Shown here: one piece after another, positions 29,177 through 38,223 of the stretch | Numbering within the stretch: position 1 is the stretch's first letter | How the letters are laid out: each line of letters begins with the position of its first letter | From: an uncultured candidatus Porisulfidus sp. | GTDB taxonomy: Bacteria; Pseudomonadota; Gammaproteobacteria; Poriferisulfidales; Poriferisulfidaceae | Assembly (NCBI GenBank): GCA_958431155.1 | Contig: OY288106.1 | Span: 1,509,888-1,573,887, forward strand | DNA: 64,000 nt | Direction of reading: 5' to 3' | Position numbers and translations under genes: made by a program | The notes under the pieces: model-generated | The model's database searches: none | Told to the model about the DNA's origin: nothing | The model's input: only the letters and a program-made list of their open reading frames with translations

Positions 29177-29764
29177 CTAGAAAGCCAGCCCCCCGTGGCC
29201 GAACGCTACCATCGACATCAACATGGGAATCGACAGTAACGTATTGGTCCGTGATGCCAACATGGCAACTTTCTTGGCTTTCGCTTTCTCTTCGTCGGTG
29301 GCCTCCACCATGCCGAGGACCTTCTTCTGGTTGGGCCAGATCAGTCCCCACACGTTAAGCAACATTATAGTACCAAGCCAGACGCCAATGCCGATGTTCG
29401 GACTGGCGAGCGTGAAGGCGTTGACAAAACCGATGCCCATGGTCTCCAGCGCGGCCGCGCCGGTCAACCAGGTCAGCAACGCAGCCCAGCGGAACCACAA
29501 CAGTGCCCGCGGCGCGATGTACTTGTTGATGGCCGCGGGTCCCGGGCCATCGGTGTCTGCGGCCGCCGCGGCCACCGCAGGAATCTGGACGAAGTTGAAG
29601 TAGTACAGCAACCCGATCCATATGATGCCGACGAAGACATGCGCCCAGACAATCAGCGAAGGCAGATTGATGGCAAACTTCATGTCGACCAGCCAGCCCA
29701 AGACGATCGCCAGGATCAACCCGGAGATCAGGGTTCCGTTGATCGAGGTCAAAGGATTTTTCAT
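29177..29764 (-). CDS. PuuD-like (urate oxidase N-terminal family) membrane protein
   Basis: 195 residues with about four membrane helices. The start (ILAIVLGWLVDMKF) and the block LIVWAHVFVGIIWIGLLYYFNFVQIP match the membrane domain of PuuD-type urate hydroxylases, where conserved His residues suggest haem or quinone contact. It lacks the C-terminal cytochrome c domain of full PuuD and no purine-degradation gene is near, so a urate role is doubtful. Related stand-alone proteins are common in sulfur-oxidising gammaproteobacteria with unknown function. CAGGAG sits before ATG 29764. Confidence 0.7.
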   Translation of the reverse strand: MKNPLTSINGTLISGLILAIVLGWLVDMKFAINLPSLIVWAHVFVGIIWIGLLYYFNFVQIPAVAAAAADTDGPGPAAINKYIAPRALLWFRWAALLTWLTGAAALETMGIGFVNAFTLASPNIGIGVWLGTIMLLNVWGLIWPNQKKVLGMVEATDEEKAKAKKVAMLASRTNTLLSIPMLMSMVAFGHGGLAF

Positions 29765-29825
29765 GCAGAGGTCTCCTGCGACATCACGCTAAGCAGATTG
29801 TATCAAATCAGGATCCGAAGGCGAT

Positions 29826-29845
29826 CCGCCTGAGGCGGTGTTTTT
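29826..29845. terminator. Terminator-like hairpin without an obvious upstream gene
   Basis: CCGCC (29826-29830) pairs with GGCGG (29834-29838) around TGA, followed by TGTTTTT. It points rightwards, yet the genes to its left are on the minus strand, so there is no annotated transcript for it to end. It lies in the 140-base divergent region between the PuuD-like gene and hyuB and may instead insulate the two or be a regulatory leader element. Confidence 0.45.
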
Positions 29846-29904
29846 GGGGTGCCTGCGCGATCCCGGTTTGTTAAACTGCCTGCAGTTCATTCCGGTGCAG
29901 CCAG

Positions 29905-31440
29905 ATGGATCCCGTAGAACTTGCCGTGTTTTCAAGCCGTATGGAGGCGTTGTGCGAGGAGATGGGCGCAACCCTGCGCCGTTCCGCGTTCTCGCCCAAC
30001 ATCCGGGACCGCCTGGATTTCTCCTGCGCGATTTTCGACCGCGGCGGCCGGTTGGTTGCGCAGGCGGCACACATCCCGGTGCATCTGGGCAGCATGGCGT
30101 ACGCCATGCAGGACCTGGTGGATCGGTTCGACTGGAGTGATGGCGATGCCGTCCTGCTCAACGATCCGTTCCTCGGAGGCACCCACCTGCCCGACATTAC
30201 CGTGGTCACTCCGTGCTTCCTGAACGGCGAGCTTCAGGGCTTCGCAGTGAATCGGGCGCATCATGCGGATGTCGGCGCCGAATCTCCGGGTTCCATGCCG
30301 ACCTCGCGCCGGCTGGAAGAGGAAGGCCTGATCCTGCCGCCGCAGCGGATCTGCCAGGACGGCCGACTGGACGAGTCGGGAATCGAGGCCATCGTGGGCG
30401 CCACCCGAGCGCCGCGGGACATGCGCGGAGATCTTCTGGCGCAGGTGCATGTCAATGACCGGGGTTGCGCGCGCCTGCGGGAGCAGGTTGAAGAGATGGG
30501 GGCGGAGGCTTATGCCCGGGCATTGAACGCACTGAACGAATACGGGCGGACCATTGCAGGCAATGCCCTGAAGGCCATTTCGGACGGGACCTACGAAGCG
30601 GCCGAAATGATGGAGGACGACGGCCTGGGTCACGAAGATGTTCGCCTGCAGGTCCGGCTCCAGGTACAGGATGGCCGGGTCCGGATCGATTTTGAAGGCA
30701 CCGATGCGCAGGTGGAAGGCCCGATCAACTGCCCGATCTCGGTGACGGCCGCGGGTGTCTATTACGCATTCCGCTGCCTGATGCCGGCCTACACCCCGGC
30801 ATGCGCCGGGTGTTTCGATGCCATTGAGCTGCATGCCCCCGAGGGATGCCTGCTCAATGCGCGGTCGCCTGCGGCGGTGGCGGCCGGGAACGTCGAGACT
30901 TCCATGCGCGTGGTGGACCTGGTCCTTTCGGCATTGCGGCAGGCTCTCCCGGAACGTATTCCGGCGGCAAGCCAGGGCACCATGAACAACTTTGCCGTGG
31001 GCCAGGACGGCGAGGCATCCTGGGCCTACTACGAGACCCTGGCGGGGGGCATGGGCGCGCATGCCGGAGGCCCCGGGCTGTCGGCCCGCCACTCGCACAT
31101 GACGAATACTCTGAACACGCCGGCGGAGGTGGTGGAACAGGTGTACCCGATGCGAGTGCGCCGCTATGCGCTTCGTCGTGGTTCCGGTGGACAGGGCCGG
31201 TATCCGGGTGGGGAGGGGGTGATTCGGGAATACGAGTTCCGCGCTCCGGCCCGGTTCAGCCTGCTGGCGGAACGCCGCCGCCGGGCACCGCCGGGTGCCG
31301 CCGGAGGCATGGATGGGCAGGCGGGACGCAACTGTCTCAACGGTGAGGATCTTCCCGGAAAATGCCAACGTTCGGCTACCAAGGGCGACCGGCTGGTGAT
31401 CGAGACGCCGGGAGCAGGCGGCTGGGGGTCTGCGGCGTGA
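29905..31440 (+). CDS. hyuB: Hydantoinase B/oxoprolinase-family protein
   Basis: 511 residues. The HyuB signature is clear: MEALCEEMGATLRRSAFSPNI, FSCAIFDRGGRLVAQAAHIPVHLGSM, DVLLNDPFLGGTHLPD-type and NRAHHADVG with the metal-binding His pair. HyuB normally works with HyuA as an ATP-dependent hydantoinase, oxoprolinase or, with a gamma subunit, acetone carboxylase. No HyuA is adjacent, so this subunit is orphaned in the window. GTGA links its stop to nnrDE, making hyuB-nnrDE-tsaE-amidase a probable operon. Confidence 0.88.
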   Translation: MDPVELAVFSSRMEALCEEMGATLRRSAFSPNIRDRLDFSCAIFDRGGRLVAQAAHIPVHLGSMAYAMQDLVDRFDWSDGDAVLLNDPFLGGTHLPDITVVTPCFLNGELQGFAVNRAHHADVGAESPGSMPTSRRLEEEGLILPPQRICQDGRLDESGIEAIVGATRAPRDMRGDLLAQVHVNDRGCARLREQVEEMGAEAYARALNALNEYGRTIAGNALKAISDGTYEAAEMMEDDGLGHEDVRLQVRLQVQDGRVRIDFEGTDAQVEGPINCPISVTAAGVYYAFRCLMPAYTPACAGCFDAIELHAPEGCLLNARSPAAVAAGNVETSMRVVDLVLSALRQALPERIPAASQGTMNNFAVGQDGEASWAYYETLAGGMGAHAGGPGLSARHSHMTNTLNTPAEVVEQVYPMRVRRYALRRGSGGQGRYPGGEGVIREYEFRAPARFSLLAERRRRAPPGAAGGMDGQAGRNCLNGEDLPGKCQRSATKGDRLVIETPGAGGWGSAA

Positions 31441-32909
31441 CCCGATCGTTGTACACGGCGGAGCAAACCCGTGCGATTGACCGGGATGCCATTGAACGCC
31501 AGGACATCCCAGGCCTGGAGCTCATGGCGCGTGCCGCGGAGGCGGTCTGCCGGCTGATTCAGAAAGAATACCCGGAGATCGACCGTATCGTGATCTATGC
31601 CGGGATCGGCAACAATGCCGGCGACGGCTATCTCGTGGCTTGCCGAATGAAGGATTTCGGAAAATCCGTACGCATTGTGCAATTGGCTTCGGGGAAGTCC
31701 CTGAAAGGCGATGCCGGGGCTGCCTACGGGGAGGCGGTGCGTGCCGGGATCCCCATGCAGTTGTTTGCGGAGGCGGCTCCGGTCGACGAGGACCTGATCG
31801 TGGATGCGCTGCTGGGCACCGGCCTGTCCCGCCCGGTCGAGGGCGACTGGGCGGAGGCCGTAGACCACATCAACCAGTCGAATGCGGGGGTTGTTTCCGT
31901 GGACATTCCGTCCGGCTTAGATGCGGATACCGGGGTGGCGGACCCGCATACCGTAAGGGCCGATCACACGGTGACGTTCATCGCGCGCAAGCGCGGCCTG
32001 TACACCGCGGACGGGCCGGATCGTGCGGGCCGGGTAAGTTACGACGACCTGGAAGTGGAGCCCGGCGATGCGTCGTCGGTGATGTTGTGCGATTGGACGG
32101 AGATCCGTCGGGAATTGCCCCGGCGTCGGAGAAATTCGCACAAGAACGAATACGGACATGTGCTGGTGATCGGCGGGCGCGCCGGTTATCAGGGCGCGGC
32201 TGAACTGTGCGGCATTGCCGCCCTGCGCTGCGGCAGCGGCCTGGTCAGCCTCATCCAACCGCCGGGTGCCTCGGGGGCGCGCTCCCCGGTGCCGGAACTG
32301 ATGTGTCACGCAGTGGCGGATCGACGGGCCCTCCGTGAATTGGCGGGGGTGGCTTCCGTCATTGCCGTTGGGCCCGGGCTTGGACAGGATGCCTGGGCGC
32401 AGGACATGCTCGGGGCGGTCCTTGAGATGTCCGGCCCGCGGGTGATGGATGCGGACGCACTTCGCCTGCTGGCCGCCGAGCCCCATGAGAATTCGTCCGG
32501 GGATTGGGTCCTGACCCCGCACCCGGGAGAAGCGGCGGCATTGCTTGGCACGACGACGGCGGAAATCCAGAAAGACCGGTTCTCGGCGGTCGGGCGCATC
32601 CAGGAAACCTACGGGGGCGTCGTCGTCCTCAAGGGATGCGGCACGCTCGTCGCGGATGCCGAGGGAAGGGTTGGCGTCTGTGCCGGGGGGAACCCCGGCA
32701 TGGCGACAGCCGGGATGGGTGACGTGCTGACCGGCATCATTGCTTCCCTGATCGGTCAGGGTCGGGCCGTTGGTCCCGCGGCCCTTGCCGGGACCTGCCT
32801 GCATGCGGCGGCAGGCGATTTGGCCTGCGAACAGGGAATGCACGGCATGGTGGCCAGCGATCTGCTGCCTCATCTGCGGGCACTGTCGGATCCGCCGGAT
32901 GCTGTTTGA
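31437..32909 (+). CDS. nnrDE: Bifunctional NAD(P)H-hydrate epimerase/dehydratase
   Basis: 490 residues from GTG 31437, overlapping the hyuB stop as GTGA. It repairs hydrated NADH and NADPH: the N-terminal NnrE half has the IGNNAGDGYLVA and DALLGTGLSRPV motifs, and the C-terminal NnrD half has HVLVIGGRAGYQGAA and GNPGMATAGMGDVLTG for ATP/ADP-dependent dehydration. The fused order is the common bacterial form. An upstream open stretch in the frame lies within hyuB and is not part of the protein. The tsaE gene starts 11 bases before its stop. Confidence 0.96.
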   Translation: MTRSLYTAEQTRAIDRDAIERQDIPGLELMARAAEAVCRLIQKEYPEIDRIVIYAGIGNNAGDGYLVACRMKDFGKSVRIVQLASGKSLKGDAGAAYGEAVRAGIPMQLFAEAAPVDEDLIVDALLGTGLSRPVEGDWAEAVDHINQSNAGVVSVDIPSGLDADTGVADPHTVRADHTVTFIARKRGLYTADGPDRAGRVSYDDLEVEPGDASSVMLCDWTEIRRELPRRRRNSHKNEYGHVLVIGGRAGYQGAAELCGIAALRCGSGLVSLIQPPGASGARSPVPELMCHAVADRRALRELAGVASVIAVGPGLGQDAWAQDMLGAVLEMSGPRVMDADALRLLAAEPHENSSGDWVLTPHPGEAAALLGTTTAEIQKDRFSAVGRIQETYGGVVVLKGCGTLVADAEGRVGVCAGGNPGMATAGMGDVLTGIIASLIGQGRAVGPAALAGTCLHAAAGDLACEQGMHGMVASDLLPHLRALSDPPDAV

Positions 32910-33387
32910 TCTCGACGTGCAGGACCAGACCGAGGCCCACGCCGCCGCGATGGCCCGGGCGCTGGATGCTCCGTGCGTGTTCGTCCTTCGCGGCCCGCTC
33001 GGCGCGGGCAAGACGACCTGGGTCAGGGCTTTTCTGCGGGCCCTCGGTCACGACGGAATCGTGCCAAGCCCCACCTACACCCTGGTGGAGCCTTACGAGA
33101 CGGTCGGCATGAAGGTCTGGCACGTGGACCTGTATCGGCTTCAGGATCCGCTTGAACTGGAGGCGCTGGGGATCCGGGAGCTTCTGGATGGCGACGCGGT
33201 GATGCTGGTGGAATGGCCGGAGCGATGGCCTGAGATCGATGCCCGGTCGGATGTGCGCCTGCATCTCCGCCATGGAGACTCGGAGTCGGCACGGCAGCTT
33301 GAAGTAGATGCCGCGAGCGAACGCGGGCGAGGCTTGCTGGAGCGGATGGAGTGGGGGGCATTGCCAAAAGTCCCGACTCCAAGATAA
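32899..33387 (+). CDS. tsaE: tRNA threonylcarbamoyladenosine biosynthesis ATPase TsaE
   Basis: 162 residues from ATG 32899. The P-loop LRGPLGAGKTTWVRAFLRALG and PSPTYTLVEPYE segment with VWHVDLYRL and VEWPER are diagnostic. TsaE is the essential ATPase that assists TsaB/TsaD in t6A formation; tsaC is at 15.9 kb. The nnrDE-tsaE-amidase order is a conserved gammaproteobacterial arrangement. Confidence 0.96.
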   Translation: MLFDLDVQDQTEAHAAAMARALDAPCVFVLRGPLGAGKTTWVRAFLRALGHDGIVPSPTYTLVEPYETVGMKVWHVDLYRLQDPLELEALGIRELLDGDAVMLVEWPERWPEIDARSDVRLHLRHGDSESARQLEVDAASERGRGLLERMEWGALPKVPTPR

Positions 33388-33396
33388 TTAAAGGCT

Positions 33397-34587
33397 ATGT
33401 TGAATCGCCGAAGATTCCTGAGCCTCCTGGCATTCCTGCCATGGGGTTTCCCGACCGCCGTATCGGCAGCGAGGCGGCTGGTGGCGCTGCGCCAAAGCGT
33501 GAACGAACAACGCAACCGGATAGTGCTCGAATTCGACGGGAAGATCGAACTCAAGAGAAAATTTGCGATCGATAATCCGCCGCGTTACGTTTTGGATATC
33601 AAGCAGGCGAGGGTCTCGAAATCCGTCCCCTCGTCTCCGCGTTTTGACCGCAACGGCATCGTCGAGGACCTGCGCTCGAGTGTGTCGAGGGATGGAACCC
33701 TGCGGCTGGTGCTGGATCTGAAGCGCTTGGCGCCTACGGAGATCGGGAAGTGGTTGACCCCTGACGGTAAGAGAGACCGGATCGTGGTGGATTTTCTGGG
33801 GTCGTTCGCCGTGCCCAAATCCAGCCGAAAACCTTCTGTCTCTTCGAAGAAGCCTTCCAGCCGTGGGTCGGCCCCGTCGACCTTAAGCCGAAGGCGGCCC
33901 CTGATCGTGATGATCGATCCCGGCCATGGCGGCAAGGATCCCGGCGCAGTCGGCAAGGGCAGGACCCGCGAGAAGGATGTGGTGCTGTCGATCTCAAGAA
34001 AGTTGCACAAGCTGCTCAAGGCGGACCCCCGGATCAGGCCGTACCTGACGCGCAATCGGGATGTTTTTCTGCGCCTGCATCGACGTACCCAGATTGCGCG
34101 CAGCAAGGAAGCCGACCTGTTCGTTTCGGTACATGCGGACGCGGCACGCAGAAGGAGCGCGCGCGGTGCGTCCGTCTATGCGGTCTCCACGAGAGGTTCC
34201 AGCAGTTCCCACGCGCGGTGGCTTGCGGACCGGGAGAACGCGGCGGACTTGAAAGGGGGCGTCGAGATATCAGGCCGGGACCCCGGAGTGCAGGACGTGC
34301 TGTTGTCGATGTCCCGTGGTGCCGTGCAGGAGTATAGCCTGCATGCCGGGGAGTACATGGTGAATTCGCTTGGGCGGGTCGGCAAGATGCACAGCAAGCG
34401 GGTCGAACGAGCGGGGTTCGCGGTGCTGAAATCGCCTGACATTCCCTCCATCCTGGTGGAAACGGGCTTTATCTCCAATGTCTACGAGGAGAAGCTCCTG
34501 CGCTCCTCGAAGCACCAGGGCCGGATCGCGCTGGCCCTGCGCAGTGGCATCCGAAATTATTTCAGCAAGGTGCCGGAATACAGCTGA
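33397..34587 (+). CDS. amiC: N-acetylmuramoyl-L-alanine amidase, AmiC type
   Basis: 396 residues. The N-terminus NRRRFLSLLAF is a twin-arginine export signal, as in E. coli AmiA and AmiC. It is followed by a beta-rich AMIN targeting domain (about residues 30-125), a Ser/Pro/Lys linker, and the Amidase_3 catalytic domain with zinc ligands in IDPGHGGKDPGA, Glu in REKDVVL, VSVHAD and the late VETGFISN. The enzyme splits septal peptidoglycan between MurNAc and the stem peptide. It follows tsaE by 9 bases. AmiB is the alternative name in some genomes. Confidence 0.92.
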   Translation: MLNRRRFLSLLAFLPWGFPTAVSAARRLVALRQSVNEQRNRIVLEFDGKIELKRKFAIDNPPRYVLDIKQARVSKSVPSSPRFDRNGIVEDLRSSVSRDGTLRLVLDLKRLAPTEIGKWLTPDGKRDRIVVDFLGSFAVPKSSRKPSVSSKKPSSRGSAPSTLSRRRPLIVMIDPGHGGKDPGAVGKGRTREKDVVLSISRKLHKLLKADPRIRPYLTRNRDVFLRLHRRTQIARSKEADLFVSVHADAARRRSARGASVYAVSTRGSSSSHARWLADRENAADLKGGVEISGRDPGVQDVLLSMSRGAVQEYSLHAGEYMVNSLGRVGKMHSKRVERAGFAVLKSPDIPSILVETGFISNVYEEKLLRSSKHQGRIALALRSGIRNYFSKVPEYS

Positions 34588-34608
34588 CCGAAACCTTTCG
34601 GCCAGCCT

Positions 34609-35433
34609 TCACGCATCGAAGTAGCCGAACCAGAACCCCGGAAGATCCCCTTCGGCCTCTGCCTGGAACAGTTCCACGAGTTCCAGCGAAGAAGACTTCG
34701 AGGCTGGCAGGAACGACCCGACCGTCAATGCCGGATGCCCGCCCTGCAGCCGGTGCAGCCACGTCAGGTACAGGCGCTTGACCTGGCCGGACTGCATCAG
34801 GATCCCGTTCATCTGGGGGCCGCAGAAAAGATATGCCGTCCGTGCGCCGAGCTCCTTCAGGTTGGTAATCACGGCCTCGCTCCCGACCCAGTCCGTATCC
34901 TCGCTGAGGATTACGTCGACTCCTTGGTCGCGCAGTTCGGCGACGCGCCGCTCCGGAGCGTTTCCTGGGGCTAGGACGCGCAGGGTCTGGCGGTGTTCTT
35001 CTATCGACGCTGGAACCTGGAAGTCCAAGCTTCGGCTGACCACCAGTACGGTAGGGAAAGGCGTGTCGTGATGGCGTGCACGGTAGTTGGACAGGTCCTG
35101 GAATTCCGGCGTCTGCGGCAGTTGCAGCAGGTTGCCGAGGCTGCCGCGCTCCAAGTCGCGCAGGTAGCCGGCACTGGTGATCAGGCAGTCGGCCTGGGCC
35201 ATGAGTTCGCACAGGAGCCTGAGGTCGCGCGGGTCGGTCAGGGTCTCAGGGTGCGTCCAGTTGCCTTGCCCGTCGTCGATCGCGATGGCCCCGTTCAGGC
35301 TCATGATGAAACTGCTGTAGATGTACGGTCGACCTGTCTCCGCCCGTTCGATGAGGCGGTGTTCAAGACACAGGCCGGACAACGGATGGGGTGAAGTATC
35401 CGGGGGGTGCAGTTGGGTGAGGGAGGTCGGCAT
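34609..35433 (-). CDS. RibD C-terminal-like (pyrimidine/HTP reductase family) protein
   Basis: 274 residues from ATG 35433, which has AAGGGG at 35443-35448. The core matches the dihydrofolate-reductase-like RibD_C fold: RPYIYSSFIMSLNGAIAIDD, then ADCLITSAGYLRDL, TVLVVSRSLDF, VDVILSEDT and the GPQMNGILMQSG glycine turn. RibD_C reduces the ribosyl group in riboflavin synthesis, but stand-alone copies without the deaminase domain are diverse. No rib gene is nearby. Its start codon overlaps the argA start in the opposite direction. The exact substrate is unknown. Confidence 0.8.
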   Translation of the reverse strand: MPTSLTQLHPPDTSPHPLSGLCLEHRLIERAETGRPYIYSSFIMSLNGAIAIDDGQGNWTHPETLTDPRDLRLLCELMAQADCLITSAGYLRDLERGSLGNLLQLPQTPEFQDLSNYRARHHDTPFPTVLVVSRSLDFQVPASIEEHRQTLRVLAPGNAPERRVAELRDQGVDVILSEDTDWVGSEAVITNLKELGARTAYLFCGPQMNGILMQSGQVKRLYLTWLHRLQGGHPALTVGSFLPASKSSSLELVELFQAEAEGDLPGFWFGYFDA

Positions 35434-36793
35434 GGCAGGCATCCCCTTACAATATACAGGAGATTTTACCGCCGCCGCGCACGGAAATACCTTGGATTCG
35501 TTCAACCTCAAAGGGTTTCGCGATATCGCGCCCTATGTATACGCCCATCGGGGCCGCACGTTCGTTCTGTGCCTGGACAGCGCGGTGCTGGAACACCCCG
35601 GGGAAGATACATTGCTGCAGGATATCGCACAGCTGCAGGCCCTGGGGATTCGTCTTGTGCTCGTATTCGGTGCGCGGTGCCGGATCGACCGGAGGCTCCC
35701 GGGTTCGGATTTTCATGCCGATTGCCGGGTTACCCGAGCCGCGGACATGCCTGCGGTGCTGGAGACCGTGGGAGCCCTGCAGTCCGAAATCCAGGCGCGC
35801 CTGTCCCGGGGACTGATGAACACGCCGATGGCTGGCATGCGGTTGCGCGTGCTGACCGGCAACCTGGTGGCCGCCCGGCCTCGTGGGGTGCACGACGGTG
35901 TGGACTTCGAGCAGACAGGAGAAGTGCGGCGGGTCGCCGCAAATGCCGTCGAGAACTTGCTGCAGCAGGATGCGATCGTCCTGATTCCGCCGCTGGGCTA
36001 CTCGGCGACCGGCGAGACGTTCAACCTCAATGCCGCGGCATTGGCCTGCACGGTGGCCCAGTCCATCTCTGCGGACAAGTTGATCTATCTACACGCGGAA
36101 CCGGCCCTGCGCGCCCGCCGCGGGCTGATCCGGCAATTGACTTCGGGTGAGGCGCTGGCACTGATCCGCCGGCGCAAGCTCAGCCCCGTCCAGCGGCAGA
36201 TGCTGCAGGGTGCCGTGGATGCCAGCCTGTCTTCGGTGGGCCGCATCCACCTTCTGGATGCGCGTCGCGATGGCGTGCTGTTGCAGGAACTGTTCACCCG
36301 GGCTGGTGCCGGGCTCATGATCACGCGCACCGAAGCCTATGCGCCCCGGCAGGCGGAAATCCCGGACATCGGCGGCATCGTGGGCCTGCTGGCGCCGCTG
36401 ATCGACCAGGGCGTCCTGGCGGAACGGACCCGGGAGGAACTGGAGTTGCGCATCCACAATTTCCGCGTGATCGAACTGGACGGGCTGATCGTGGCCTGCG
36501 CGTGCCTGCACCCCCTCACCGAAACCCACGCAGAACTGATCTGCCTTGCGGTCCACCCGGAATACCAGGGTCAGGGATTCGGCTACGCTTTGCTGGACGA
36601 TGCGGAGACCCGCGCGCTCGAGAACGGCTTTCGGCAGATCTATGCCCTGACCACGCGGGCCATGCACTGGTTCCGGGAGCAAGGGTTCCGGCCCTCCTCG
36701 CCCCGTTCCCTGCCGGTTGCGCGGCGGAAGTTCTACAACAACCGGCGCAACGCAAAAGTGCTGGCCAAGGTTTTGGGAGAGCGGCATGGGTGA
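35432..36793 (+). CDS. argA: N-acetylglutamate synthase
   Basis: 453 residues from ATG 35432 with GGGAGG upstream. The N-terminal amino acid kinase-like domain (FRDIAPYVYAHRGRTFVLCLDSAVL) is joined to a C-terminal GNAT acetyltransferase domain (ELICLAVHPEYQGQGFGYALLDDAE). ArgA acetylates glutamate to start arginine synthesis and is normally inhibited by arginine. Glycine of the usual LGG is replaced (LVFGARCRIDRRL matches the family pattern VVHGARPQ). It overlaps the following GCS2 gene by 8 bases. argD and argF are 6-8 kb away in another operon. Confidence 0.93.
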   Translation: MAGIPLQYTGDFTAAAHGNTLDSFNLKGFRDIAPYVYAHRGRTFVLCLDSAVLEHPGEDTLLQDIAQLQALGIRLVLVFGARCRIDRRLPGSDFHADCRVTRAADMPAVLETVGALQSEIQARLSRGLMNTPMAGMRLRVLTGNLVAARPRGVHDGVDFEQTGEVRRVAANAVENLLQQDAIVLIPPLGYSATGETFNLNAAALACTVAQSISADKLIYLHAEPALRARRGLIRQLTSGEALALIRRRKLSPVQRQMLQGAVDASLSSVGRIHLLDARRDGVLLQELFTRAGAGLMITRTEAYAPRQAEIPDIGGIVGLLAPLIDQGVLAERTREELELRIHNFRVIELDGLIVACACLHPLTETHAELICLAVHPEYQGQGFGYALLDDAETRALENGFRQIYALTTRAMHWFREQGFRPSSPRSLPVARRKFYNNRRNAKVLAKVLGERHG

Positions 36794-38216
36794 CGAAATC
36801 CGCACGGACCAGTTCAGCGAATCCGACACAAAGCGTTTTCGGCAGGCGCTAGAGCGCGAGACCGAACTGCTCGGCCGCTGGCTCCGGGACCGGCGTTTCG
36901 ACGACCAGGACTATCAGGTCGGGTTCGAACTGGAAGCCTGGCTGGTTGACCTGGACTGCCACCCGTTGCCGCACAACGACGCATATCTGGAGCGGTACAA
37001 CAACCCGCTGTGCCTGCCGGAGTTGTCGCGATTCAACGTTGAGTTCAACACGCCGCATGCCCAGGTGGGATCCGGCATGCTGTCCCTTCTCCATCGGCAG
37101 CTGGACGAATCCTGGCGGGAGGCGACGGAGGTCGCGGAATCCATGGATATCCGGCTCGGCATGATCGGCATTCTCCCGACCGTGCAGGAGAGTGACCTGA
37201 CGGTGGATAGCATGAGCCGGCTGAAGCGTTACCGGGCGCTCAACGAGCGCGTCATGGACCTGCGCAAGAACCGTCCGCTGCAGATCGACATCCGTGGCCG
37301 GGACCACCTGTGCAGCCTGCATGAGGATGTGATGCTGGAATCCGCCTGCACCTCGTTCCAGGTTCACCTGCAGGTTCCCCAATCGCGTACGGCCGTCGCC
37401 TATAACGCCTCCCTGGCCTTGTCGGCCGCCACGACCGCAATGTCCTGCAACGCGCCGTTCCTGTTCGGGATGGACCTGTGGGACGAGACGCGGGTGCCGC
37501 TGTTCGAGCAGTCGGTCAGCCTGTCTACCTTTGCCGGCCAGGCCAAGCAACGTATCGGGCGGGTCGGTTGCGGCAGCGGCTATGCGCGTGAGTCGTTGCT
37601 GGAATTTTTCGAGGAGAACCTGAACGTTTTTCCGGTCATCCTGCCTCAGCCGTTCCAGGCTGAGGACGAGCAGTTCCTGCACCTGAAACTCCACAACGGC
37701 ACGATCTGGCGTTGGACCCGCCCGCTGATCGGCAGCGAGGACGGCGTGCCGCATCTCCGCATCGAGCACCGGGTCATGCCCTCGGGGCCGACCGGGATCG
37801 ACATGATCGCGAATGTGGCGTTTTGGGTGGGCGCGATGATGGCGGTTCTGGAGGGGGGAGAGGAACCCACTTTGAATATTCCTTTCACAGCGGCACGAGA
37901 GAACTTCTACCGGGCGGCCCGCGCCGGCTTGGATGCCAAGGTTGTCTGGAGCGACGGCGTCGAGCTCCCGATTTCCGAATTGATCCTGGAGACCCTGCTG
38001 CCGATGGCGCGCCGGGGCCTGAAGGCGAGCGGCCTGGACGAGTCGGAGTCCAGTCGCTATCTTGATATCATCGAGGCGCGCGTGGAAAAGAGACGGACCG
38101 GCGCGCGCTGGATGCGCGCCTGGCGCTATTCGCACGACGGCAACATGCGGTCCCTGGTCGGCGCCTATCTGGCGCGTCAGCAGAGCGGGTTGCCGGTGCA
38201 CGAGTGGTCGCTGTGA
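36786..38216 (+). CDS. GCS2-family carboxylate-amine ligase (glutamate-cysteine ligase-like)
   Basis: 476 residues from ATG 36786 inside the end of argA. YQVGFELEAWLVD is the first acidic metal site, FNVEFNTPHAQVG the second, and the long beta-rich body with LRIEHRVMPSGPTGIDMIAN fits the GCS2/YbdK-type glutamine-synthetase-fold ligases that form gamma-glutamyl amide bonds with ATP. It is not the classical gammaproteobacterial GshA. Whether the product is gamma-glutamylcysteine or another gamma-glutamyl compound is open. In Pseudomonas, argA is next to gshA, so a glutathione role by replacement is plausible. An AstE-like hydrolase gene follows after 7 bases. Confidence 0.8.
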   Translation: MGDEIRTDQFSESDTKRFRQALERETELLGRWLRDRRFDDQDYQVGFELEAWLVDLDCHPLPHNDAYLERYNNPLCLPELSRFNVEFNTPHAQVGSGMLSLLHRQLDESWREATEVAESMDIRLGMIGILPTVQESDLTVDSMSRLKRYRALNERVMDLRKNRPLQIDIRGRDHLCSLHEDVMLESACTSFQVHLQVPQSRTAVAYNASLALSAATTAMSCNAPFLFGMDLWDETRVPLFEQSVSLSTFAGQAKQRIGRVGCGSGYARESLLEFFEENLNVFPVILPQPFQAEDEQFLHLKLHNGTIWRWTRPLIGSEDGVPHLRIEHRVMPSGPTGIDMIANVAFWVGAMMAVLEGGEEPTLNIPFTAARENFYRAARAGLDAKVVWSDGVELPISELILETLLPMARRGLKASGLDESESSRYLDIIEARVEKRRTGARWMRAWRYSHDGNMRSLVGAYLARQQSGLPVHEWSL

Positions 38217-38223
38217 GCGGGCC

